DNA from: Chloroflexota bacterium
Lineage (GTDB): Bacteria; Chloroflexota; Ktedonobacteria; Ktedonobacterales; Ktedonobacteraceae
DNA: 9,428 bases
Assembly (NCBI GenBank): GCA_005881995.1
Contig: VBHV01000121.1
Location: 1,026 to 10,453 of the forward strand
Direction: 5' to 3'
The position numbers and the translations under genes were made by a program. The notes under the pieces are model-generated. The model was given only the letters and a program-made list of their open reading frames with translations, did not search any database and was not told the origin of the DNA. Of the stretch, positions 1 to 5,623 are shown one piece after another. Positions within the stretch are counted from its first letter, which is position 1, and each line of letters opens with the position of its first letter.

Positions 1-314
1 AGCATCGCGAATTCATCATCGCCCGAGACTGTAGCGCGAACAGCACGATCACCGCCTGCAAAATTACGGCAGACATCCACGAGGCTAAGAAGACGGTCTT
101 GAACCTTGCGGCGCACAAAATAATTGACCGTCAACACTCCCACCAGCACCACCAGCGCAGTCCCTACCACCGCAGATGTAAAGACGGTTTGATCGACGGA
201 TCCCCTTATCACACCCAGTATTAAAATGGCAATCTCAGGAACGGCGAGTGAAACGATAAGACCCATCAACAACAATGAGCTTATGGTCATTCCGCCTCTA
301 TCGGTGTCATTCAT
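1..314 (-). CDS. Methyl-accepting chemotaxis protein, N-terminal part (PixJ/PilJ-like position), runs off the left edge
   Basis: My translation from the ATG at 312-314 gives 104 residues before the window ends. Residues about 11-36 and 45-67 are hydrophobic membrane segments, separated by only about eight residues (RGSVDQTV). After the basic stretch RRKVQDR (68-74) comes a HAMP-like segment, about 75-104, with the pattern LLSLVDVCRNFAGGD...VSGDDEF. HAMP after two membrane helices next to cheW and CheY-like genes points to a chemoreceptor. The methylation helices and signalling tip lie outside the window, so a HAMP histidine kinase is not fully excluded. The start is supported by AGGAGG at 323-328, 8 nt upstream. 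What is visible has no periplasmic ligand domain, so sensing would have to be within the membrane, by a partner protein, or by a cytoplasmic domain further on. Confidence 0.8.
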   Translation of the reverse strand, partial: MNDTDRGGMTISSLLLMGLIVSLAVPEIAILILGVIRGSVDQTVFTSAVVGTALVVLVGVLTVNYFVRRKVQDRLLSLVDVCRNFAGGDRAVRATVSGDDEFAM

Positions 315-390
315 CCGCCAGGCCTCCTCTCAGGTGAAGCAGCTTTTGTATTAAGGCACTCTACTTGAGCGCCTCTTCATAAGGACCATG

Positions 391-427
391 TATAAAAACG
401 AACTCCTGTAGCAACCACACACAGGAG
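391..427 (-). terminator. Weak terminator- or attenuator-like hairpin between cheW and the receptor gene
   Basis: On the minus strand CTCCTGT and ACAGGAG form a perfect 7-bp stem (427-421 with 409-403) around an 11-nt loop, followed after the stem by TTCGTTTTTATA. It lies 49 nt after the cheW stop and about 75 nt before the receptor start. The U-tract is interrupted and the loop is long, so partial read-through or attenuation is more likely than full termination. The stem and T-tract are seen directly; the function is inferred. Confidence 0.35.
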
Positions 428-476
428 GGCAACAATTGTACTGGTAACGACAATTAGAGCCTTCTGGCAGTCTCTC

Positions 477-1100
477 CTACGAATAGTGTTGCATCTTTTC
501 AGAGAAGAGTATGCGAGATGCGTCCATGATAATGATGTTTCTTTTCCCAACAAGAGCGCTTCCTTCAGCATAAGGAGCCAACCACTGTGGAACAGGCTTC
601 TGGCGGCTATTTGCAACGATAGCTGAAGCTGGAATCGGCGTCATCTCACTCACGCTGTCGACAACCAGGCAGATAACCATCTCGTTGAATCTCACTGATA
701 AGAGCCGTGTGCGTGGATTATGGGGGAGATCCTCCATACCAAGGAAAGACCTCAAGTCTACCACCGAAGCGATAGAGCCGCGTAAATTTATCACGCCCTT
801 AATCCAGGAAACCACATTTGGGACAGGAGTCACATCCGCAAGGCGTTCCACTCCCTGGATATGCTCGGCGTTCAGGGCTAGCTCGCAATCCATCAACGAA
901 AATATCAAGTACTGTTCGCCAACCACACTGGCTTCCATAGGAACATTTGCCAGGTCTTTCGGATTGACTAGATCAGCAGGAGAAACGCGCGGGGTATTAA
1001 GCGCACCACTTCCTCCCCTTGTGGAGGAAGCGGTGCCATCTACACGCCGCAATGCGTCCGGCGGTGATTGTGACTCAAACCCTGCATTGCGTTGCAACAT
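477..1100 (-). CDS. cheW: CheW-type chemosensory coupling protein (PixI/PilI-like) with N-terminal extension
   Basis: This 207-residue protein carries a CheW-fold domain from about residue 60 to the end. CheW couples chemoreceptors to the CheA kinase at the inner face of the membrane. Recognisable core segments are EQYLIFSLMDCELALN, the helix leading to VIPN-like VPNVVSWIKG, and the hallmark VINLRGSIASVVDLRSFLG near residues 103-121, followed by strands with VICLVVDSVSEM. The first 60 or so residues are polar, low in hydrophobics and probably disordered; classical CheW (about 160 residues) lacks them. The ATG is supported by TAGGAG at 1107-1112, 6 nt upstream. The gene starts 15 nt after the PilH-like receiver and its site for ribosome binding lies in that gap, so the two are probably co-translated. 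The receptor gene follows after 162 nt. Confidence 0.93.
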   Translation of the reverse strand: MLQRNAGFESQSPPDALRRVDGTASSTRGGSGALNTPRVSPADLVNPKDLANVPMEASVVGEQYLIFSLMDCELALNAEHIQGVERLADVTPVPNVVSWIKGVINLRGSIASVVDLRSFLGMEDLPHNPRTRLLSVRFNEMVICLVVDSVSEMTPIPASAIVANSRQKPVPQWLAPYAEGSALVGKRNIIIMDASRILFSEKMQHYS

Positions 1101-1115
1101 GTTCAGCTCCTACAA

Positions 1116-1481
1116 CTATACGAGACGTCGAACGTTATTTACCAGTTCATCATCATTGAACGGCTTGGTCATATACATATCAGCGCCTTGCCGTAAACCC
1201 CAGGATTTATCCAATGGAGTACTTTTACTCGTCAACAGGATAATGGGTATATGTTTACTTGCGTCGAGGCTTTTGAGCTTACGACACAATTGAAACCCAT
1301 TTTGTTTGGGTAAGACCACATCGAGTACAATACAATGTGGTTGTTCCCTGAAAACCTTCTCGAGCGCTTCGTCGCCATCGACGGCTGTGACTACATCAAA
1401 GCCGCTATTGCGCAGTGGCGCTGCGATCATGGTTAACTCTGTCCAACTATCATCTACAACGAGTACCTTCTGCCCTGGCAT
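1116..1481 (-). CDS. Single-domain CheY-like response regulator, PilH/PixH-like
   Basis: A 121-residue stand-alone receiver. All phosphorylation residues are present: acidic pair D10-D11, phospho-acceptor D54 (IVLDVVLP), T84 and K106 (MTKPF). The segment DKSWGLRQGADMYMTKPF carries the WGxRQGA pattern known from PilH and other receivers of type IV pilus chemosensory systems. It has no output domain, so it acts by protein contact or as a phosphate sink. I chose the ATG at 1479-1481 because the protein then opens MPGQKVLVVDD, as receivers usually do, and AGGAAAGG lies at 1491-1498. An in-frame ATG at 1517 would add 12 residues that fit no receiver. It precedes cheW by 15 nt. The upstream gap to the PilG-like gene is unusually long for this cluster, about 210 bp, and is filled with palindromic repeats. 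Confidence 0.9.
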   Translation of the reverse strand: MPGQKVLVVDDSWTELTMIAAPLRNSGFDVVTAVDGDEALEKVFREQPHCIVLDVVLPKQNGFQLCRKLKSLDASKHIPIILLTSKSTPLDKSWGLRQGADMYMTKPFNDDELVNNVRRLV

Positions 1482-1560
1482 ATCAGTATACCTTTCCTGT
1501 GAAATGGTGCAATACATTACACCTGACCAATGGGAAAGAAAGGCTATTTCGTGGATGTGA

Positions 1561-1591
1561 GGACACGATACATCGAGTCCCTACAGGTCCG
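1561..1591. repeat. Palindromic dispersed repeat, copy A (intergenic)
   Basis: The arms GGACACGAT (1561-1569) and ATCGAGTCC (1572-1580) pair around a 2-nt loop, with one central mismatch, followed by the tail CTACAGGTCCG. Across 1563-1591 it matches the copy inside the kinase gene (6489-6517) at 25 of 29 positions by my count. It lies between the two single-receiver genes. A REP-like element is the likely class. Confidence 0.7.
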
Positions 1592-1601
1592 TTCTGCCAA
1601 C

Positions 1602-1652
1602 GCGGGGCGATACCCATCTTGCCAACCTGGACGCGATAGATCGCATCCGAAC
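1602..1652. repeat. Second palindromic copy with a degenerate third (copies B and C, intergenic)
   Basis: Copy C has arms GGACGCGAT (1629-1637) and ATCGCATCC (1640-1648) around the 2-nt loop AG, fully paired if one G-U wobble is allowed. Its left arm shares the core of the kinase copy and of copy A. Between A and C, 1603-1617 holds a much weaker GGGGCGAT...ATC echo (B) that could be chance. The spacing suggests local duplication of the element in the gap between the PilG- and PilH-like genes. Confidence 0.55.
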
Positions 1653-1691
1653 GGCCTGCCGGTCGTGGAATCAGTTGTTACAGGACAAGTT

Positions 1692-2129
1692 TTACCCACG
1701 ACGTCGTAGTCGTGTTCGCATCCCCTCATGTTGCAGCGGCATGCGCTGCTGCCAGCCGACAAGATGCTTTTTCACGGTCTGAACCAGTTCCGCCGAGTCG
1801 AACGGCTTGGTTAAGTATTCCGTTGAACCGGCCAATCGACCACGCATCTTGTCGAACAAACCATCCTTCCCACTCAGCATAATAATAGGTATTGCGCGAA
1901 ACTGCAAGTTTTTCCGTACTATTTGGCAAATAGTGTACCCGTCCATGCGAGGAAGCTGAATATCTAAGAGGATAAGAGCAGGCATTTCATCCGCCACAGA
2001 GGTGAGAGCACTTAGCCCATCTCCAGCAGTTATCACTCGAATACGCTCACGTTGCAGAGTCATTTGCACAATTTTCCGCACGGTAGGACTATCGTCCACT
2101 ACCAAAACCGTTGGTATTGGCTCGATCAT
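1692..2129 (-). CDS. Single-domain response regulator, PilG-like (REC half of a split PixG)
   Basis: A 145-residue receiver. The key residues are D12-D13, D56 (ILLDIQLP), S86 and K108 (LTKPF). The stretch MLSGKDGLFDKMRGRL followed by GSTEYLTKPF is strikingly like the same region of PilG and of the receiver at the C-terminus of PatA/PixG proteins. That is strong evidence for a pilus- or phototaxis-type chemosensory receiver rather than a generic CheY. A basic tail of about 20 residues (TRLRRRG at the end) follows the domain. The start codon directly follows the TAG of the PATAN gene, and a full AAGGAGGT site (2138-2145, 8 nt spacing) lies inside the last codons of that gene, so translation is coupled. 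It has no output domain of its own. The PATAN protein next door is the probable partner. Confidence 0.93.
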   Translation of the reverse strand: MIEPIPTVLVVDDSPTVRKIVQMTLQRERIRVITAGDGLSALTSVADEMPALILLDIQLPRMDGYTICQIVRKNLQFRAIPIIMLSGKDGLFDKMRGRLAGSTEYLTKPFDSAELVQTVKKHLVGWQQRMPLQHEGMRTRLRRRG

Positions 2130-3521
2130 CTAGATTAACCTCCTTTGCGATTCAGACGACCAAAGAGGGTTGCCGTCACTTTGAGGCATGGTATTCCAAC
2201 CGGCATCACTCTGATACGGAGATTCAGCGTAGCGACTGCGGTTGTTCTGGGCATTCTGACGCGCGCGGTAGATCTGGTACTGTTGTACCTCCTGGTCAAT
2301 TTCTGTCAAGAACGCTTTCCAGACGATATTCAGTTGACGGCCCGTATGCGAATTACCAACTTCGTCATTCAGCAGGGTCGTAAATACCGTCCGCAAAAAT
2401 ACTGCCAGTCCCCGTACTGCTTCCCAGTAAAACTCCTCTAACTGCTCACCTTTCACCAATTTATCCAGGTGAAATATTTCGCTGCAATCAAGTTGCCCGT
2501 TGATGAAGGTGGTCGTTTCCAGGATGGGGAACTGTTGTTTTGCCATCAGTTGTAACGGTTGAGCGAAGCGTCGCTCAAGGTAACGCACAATATCTGCAAT
2601 AGGCAGCTGACCGCGCCCGCGTAAACTCTTTGCGTAGGTGCCATGATGGATCAGTAGACCATTGATACATTGAGAGAGTGTTTTAATAAGCCCGAGGAGA
2701 TGCTGTTCCGGGGCGAGATTCTGTCGCTGTTGTGCCAGCGTGTGCTGAGACATGATAATAATGTTGGTCAGGTCCTGTTGAAGTTCAGCTTCTAAAGCAG
2801 TATCGACCACTTCAATCAGGCGCAATTGGAGGAGTCGCATCATAACACGCGCGATACGCGCTTCCGGGGTCATCAGCACCATCGCCATTGCTTGCAACGG
2901 TACTTCCCCATTGGCAAGGCATAACACTTCGATATGTTCCTGACTGAGGCCCAGGCTGCGCACATCATTACTCACTTCGGGTAGCCAACGAGCCATTGTG
3001 CTGCGAGTGAGAGAGATTTCGCCCATCTCTTCCCACTCATCCGCCTGGCGCAGTGCCTCCAACAGTACACTATCGACATCAAGTGGCTGCATTCTACCTT
3101 CCATAGAAACTAGTTGGCGATGGAAAGAGAAGCGGCCATCTACCCATCTCAATGCATGGCTGATCGACTGGGTGATGGCAAATTCCAGGCGCTGCTGCAT
3201 CTCTGCCGGACTCATCCAGCCCTGCTGAACCAACATAGCCAATGCCACTTGCAAATTTCCCTGTGAGACCTCACGAACTGCTTGCGCTCGTGGAGGGTCG
3301 AGTTTATTAATCAGGCAAAGCATCGTGAGTAAATCGGGCTGGCTAACTCCCTCCTCACGTAAGGCAATAATCTGACCCTTACGCAAACTGATAGAAAGCG
3401 TCTCCCGGCCAGAATGTATAAACAGGGTGCCGGTTTTTCCACTCAGTGCGAGCATTTTCAGTATAGATTGGAGACCAAGCGTTTGTAAATCTCCATCCAT
3501 GATGAGGTCTTGCGACTCCAT
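2130..3521 (-). CDS. PATAN/DUF4388-domain protein (PixG/PatA-like N-terminal half)
   Basis: A 463-residue soluble protein with no membrane segment. The opening MDGDLQTLGLQSILKMLALSG then KTGTLFI...SLRKGQIIAL (about residues 8-56) is the typical start of DUF4388/PATAN domains. A helical section with QGWMSPAEMQQRLEF and RWVDGRFSFH (about 100-135) continues the pattern. Residues about 160-400 are mostly helical with no domain I can name, and the last 50 or so are Gln/Asn/Ser-rich. In cyanobacteria PATAN domains sit in front of a receiver in one protein (PatA, PixG) and mediate protein contacts of the output regulator; here the receiver is a separate gene beginning at the next base. The ATG at 3519-3521 has AAGGAA at 3532-3537; an in-frame ATG at 3500 is a weaker alternative. 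It is the first gene of the chemosensory run, with a good promoter candidate upstream. Confidence 0.88.
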   Translation of the reverse strand: MESQDLIMDGDLQTLGLQSILKMLALSGKTGTLFIHSGRETLSISLRKGQIIALREEGVSQPDLLTMLCLINKLDPPRAQAVREVSQGNLQVALAMLVQQGWMSPAEMQQRLEFAITQSISHALRWVDGRFSFHRQLVSMEGRMQPLDVDSVLLEALRQADEWEEMGEISLTRSTMARWLPEVSNDVRSLGLSQEHIEVLCLANGEVPLQAMAMVLMTPEARIARVMMRLLQLRLIEVVDTALEAELQQDLTNIIIMSQHTLAQQRQNLAPEQHLLGLIKTLSQCINGLLIHHGTYAKSLRGRGQLPIADIVRYLERRFAQPLQLMAKQQFPILETTTFINGQLDCSEIFHLDKLVKGEQLEEFYWEAVRGLAVFLRTVFTTLLNDEVGNSHTGRQLNIVWKAFLTEIDQEVQQYQIYRARQNAQNNRSRYAESPYQSDAGWNTMPQSDGNPLWSSESQRRLI

Positions 3522-3554
3522 TGATTCACGATTCCTTTTTCACTACGCCTTGCT

Positions 3555-3573
3555 TCCTTTGATCTTCAAAGGA
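3555..3573. promoter_or_regulatory. Perfect 8-bp inverted repeat in the leader of the PATAN gene
   Basis: TCCTTTGA (3555-3562) and TCAAAGGA (3566-3573) form a perfect inverted repeat around 3 nt. It lies between the candidate promoter (3600-3628) and the start codon at 3521. No T-run follows on the minus strand, so it is not an intrinsic terminator. It could be an RNA hairpin in the leader or a small operator. The symmetry is seen directly; its use is unknown. Confidence 0.4.
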
Positions 3574-3599
3574 GGCTGTTGGGACCCAGCCCGCTATCC

Positions 3600-3628
3600 A
3601 TTGTACTGCTAAGAATGCCTATCTTCAA
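3600..3628 (-). promoter_or_regulatory. Candidate sigma-70-type promoter of the PATAN-chemosensory operon
   Basis: On the minus strand TTGAAG (3628-3623), a 17-nt spacer and TACAAT (3605-3600) match the vegetative consensus at 4/6 and 5/6 positions. Transcription would begin near 3593, giving a leader of about 70 nt. The same TACAAT hexamer is found in the best candidate upstream of the kinase gene. Confidence 0.5.
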
Positions 3629-3656
3629 CTCTTAATTTGCTCGGTCGCGATTGCAA

Positions 3657-4634
3657 TCACTGTGTTAATGCTTGCTTAACGGCATCAAGCAAATGGTCGA
3701 TATGAAACGGCTTGTTCACAAACACAACCACTTTTCCCTGCAAGTAGGCGCGATTTACTGGTAACTCGTACTGTGTCAGTGCACTCATTACCACGAATAC
3801 AGGCATGTGCCGCGAGATTGCTACTGAAAGACTGCGCATGACTTGAAAGCCATTCATCCAGGGCATTAGCAGGTCCGTTACGATGCAATCGGGCCTCCAG
3901 GAAATATACTGTTCCAGTGCCTCCAACCCATCATTAGCAATCTTCACCTGGTATGCCGGTTCACTTTCTAAGCATTGCCGGATGGTATCGGCTACCTCTA
4001 CATGATCGTCCACCACCAGAATGCGAACCTTTTTCCTGGTTCCCGTAGGCACTGCATCACCCCTCAACAAAGAGGTCGCTGCCAACGGTACTGGAAGACT
4101 TAATGCCTGCTCTACAAACCCACGTTCAGATTCTAGCGACGATTCATCTAGTAAAACTTTGTCAAACACTCGCAAGTAACGCTGTAATCGCCCCATTTCA
4201 AATGGCTTGTGGATCAACGCCACCGCGCCAATCTGTTCGAGCGTCGAACGCGAAATAGATTGACTACTCAACGCGATCATAAGACGAACACGAGGTTGCC
4301 ATTCCTCGCTACCTGTCAAAGCAAATGGCAAAGCTCTATTTTCTGCTTTGAGGCCAGACAGCCAGGATGGATCATCCAGGTCATACAGCAACACATCCCC
4401 CTGTATCTCATCCTGCCTGCCCTTTCCTGGTACAATACTGGCAGTGAGGATACGCGCTTCGTATCCCCACCGCTGAATATTTGCGGCCAGTATCTGGTGA
4501 AAATGATCTTGCTGACCTCCCATCCCCCAAATCAGCACCCGCAAACTTCTCCCACTCTGGATTCCAGCACCAGAATTCCGCAAGTGATCTACTGTTACCG
4601 GACTCTGAATACCTCCACAAGACGGCTGATTCAT
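3657..4634 (-). CDS. Two-receiver response regulator with degenerate first domain and no output domain
   Basis: A 325-residue soluble protein. The C-terminal receiver (about 202-325) is canonical: RILVVDDH with D209-D210, phospho-acceptor D254 (VTDLLMPWMNGF), S284 and K308 (NKPF). The N-terminal half (about 31-157) has the same outline but the acidic pair is replaced (RVLIWGMGG), while LLYDLDDP near 85-88 and an intact IHKPF (K143) remain. I read it as a pseudo-receiver that dimerises or binds a partner rather than being phosphorylated normally. A linker of about 40 residues joins them. There is no DNA-binding or enzymatic domain. The ATG is preceded by AGGA at 4639-4642, 4 nt away, with AAGGG slightly further up. 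It lies between the OmpR-type regulator and the PATAN operon, with gaps of 147 and 135 bp, so it may be its own transcription unit. Confidence 0.88.
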   Translation of the reverse strand: MNQPSCGGIQSPVTVDHLRNSGAGIQSGRSLRVLIWGMGGQQDHFHQILAANIQRWGYEARILTASIVPGKGRQDEIQGDVLLYDLDDPSWLSGLKAENRALPFALTGSEEWQPRVRLMIALSSQSISRSTLEQIGAVALIHKPFEMGRLQRYLRVFDKVLLDESSLESERGFVEQALSLPVPLAATSLLRGDAVPTGTRKKVRILVVDDHVEVADTIRQCLESEPAYQVKIANDGLEALEQYISWRPDCIVTDLLMPWMNGFQVMRSLSVAISRHMPVFVVMSALTQYELPVNRAYLQGKVVVFVNKPFHIDHLLDAVKQALTQ

Positions 4635-4717
4635 TTCGTCCTACCCTTACAATAAATAACCACAAACAAACCCATATTGCAGTGTACGACAAAACTACGA
4701 GAACACACCATAAAAAA

Positions 4718-4746
4718 CCCGTTAAGACCCGTTAAGATTGTATTAA
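4718..4746 (-). promoter_or_regulatory. Perfect tandem 10-bp repeat, probable OmpR-family operator, with an overlapping -10 candidate
   Basis: On the minus strand TCTTAACGGG occurs twice in a row (4737-4718) with no mismatch. A third, looser TTAAT half lies 11 bp upstream (4746-4742). Direct repeats one helical turn apart are what OmpR/PhoB-type winged-helix dimers bind, and such a regulator is encoded immediately upstream (4782-5561). A TACAAT hexamer (4742-4737) abuts the repeat, with TTGATG 15 nt further up. If it is the -10, the repeat covers the transcription start and would act in repression. If the promoter lies closer to the gene, the repeat could be an activator site. The repeat is certain; its function is inferred. 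Confidence 0.5.
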
Positions 4747-4781
4747 AATCCCCTGGTCATCAACCAATTTGCCCGAATTTC

Positions 4782-5561
4782 TCACTCCGTTGCGTTTTCA
4801 ATGGTTTCTGTTGCTGGTAACTGCAGCGAGCCAGACTCCCCCCTCATCACCTGAACGTTAAACACATACCCCACGCCTGGTTCAGTCAAAATATAGTGGG
4901 GTAATGAGGGCTTCACCTCCACTTTGCGTCGCAGTTGCCGCACATAGACACGTAGGTAATCTGCCTCCTCTCCGTATTCTGGTCCCCAGACGGAGCGGAG
5001 TAGCACGCGGTGGGTCATGACTTTGCCAGCATGAAGCATCAACTGGAGCAATAGCTCGTACTCGGTCGGAGTTAGCTTGACTTCTTGCTCTCCGGCAATC
5101 ACCTGGTGCCGGACAAGATTCATACGCAGGTAGCCATCAATGGTCTGCATGGTTTCGGGCAGCGATGTGCCTTCTGTTTCTTGACTTGCTGCTCTTCGAA
5201 GGCAGACACGTACCCGTGCCAACAACTCTTCGTTACTGAAAGGTTTGGTGAGATAATCGTCTGCTCCTAAATCGAGGGCCTGCACTTTTTGCTGCTCATC
5301 GGTACGAGCAGAGACGATGATGATTGGAATCTGCGACCATTGGCGCACCTGGATACACACCCCCAGGCCATCTATCTCTCCCGGTAAACTGAGATCCAGT
5401 AATACCAGGTCGGGTTGCTGTTCGCGCACCAGCTCTACTGCCTGCCTGCCATTATCCACTACCAGGACTTCATAGCCACTGATCGTCAGGCTTCGCCGCA
5501 AGGCACGTTGAATTGATGCGTCATCCTCAACAACAAGTATACGTTTCCCTTTAGTTTTCAC
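4782..5561 (-). CDS. OmpR/KdpE-type winged-helix DNA-binding response regulator
   Basis: With the GTG start this is 259 residues. The receiver spans about 6-120: RILVVEDDA (E12-D14), phospho-acceptor D56 (LVLLDLSLPGEIDG), S84 and K106 (LTKPF). The winged-helix domain spans about 150-245 with LTPTEYELLLQLMLHAGKVM, the VLLRSVWGPEYGEEADYLR helix-loop and RQLRRKVE, ending YILTEPGVGYVF, which closely resembles KdpE. It would bind tandem direct repeats and act as a transcription factor. An in-frame ATG at 5657 overlaps the kinase gene by 34 bp and would add 32 residues (MFCLCSSYFL...) unlike any receiver; the GTG at 5559-5561 is preferred because AAGGAG sits 9 nt upstream. It follows the kinase by 62 nt and is its probable partner. 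No kdpFABC genes are visible, so a role in potassium is not implied. Confidence 0.93.
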   Translation of the reverse strand: MKTKGKRILVVEDDASIQRALRRSLTISGYEVLVVDNGRQAVELVREQQPDLVLLDLSLPGEIDGLGVCIQVRQWSQIPIIIVSARTDEQQKVQALDLGADDYLTKPFSNEELLARVRVCLRRAASQETEGTSLPETMQTIDGYLRMNLVRHQVIAGEQEVKLTPTEYELLLQLMLHAGKVMTHRVLLRSVWGPEYGEEADYLRVYVRQLRRKVEVKPSLPHYILTEPGVGYVFNVQVMRGESGSLQLPATETIENATE

Positions 5562-5570
5562 GAGCCTGTA

Positions 5571-5576
5571 CTCCTT
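5571..5576 (-). promoter_or_regulatory. Ribosome binding site that decides the GTG start of the KdpE-like regulator
   Basis: AAGGAG on the minus strand, 9 nt before GTG at 5559-5561. The longer alternative starting at ATG 5657 lies inside the kinase gene with no comparable site, and another GTG six codons upstream overlaps this site. Confidence 0.7.
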
Positions 5577-5623
5577 CACATGGCACCTATCAGTCCTGTC
5601 AACGTGGATGCCACATAGAGCCT

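Noticed and set aside
685..1293. Plus-strand ORF of 202 codons opposite cheW and the PilH-like gene
   Set aside because: Its protein has no recognisable domain, and both frames it opposes encode clear CheW and receiver domains with all key residues. It is a shadow frame.
1561..1652. CRISPR array
   Set aside because: Only two or three imperfect palindromic copies with irregular spacing and no cas genes.
1544..1762. Minus-strand 72-codon ORF across the repeat cluster
   Set aside because: It overlaps the end of the PilG-like gene in another frame and is composed largely of palindromic repeat sequence, with no start signal.
4408..4735. Plus and minus ORFs over the start of the two-receiver gene
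   Set aside because: They are shadows of the receiver gene and of the intergenic operator region and have no domain content.
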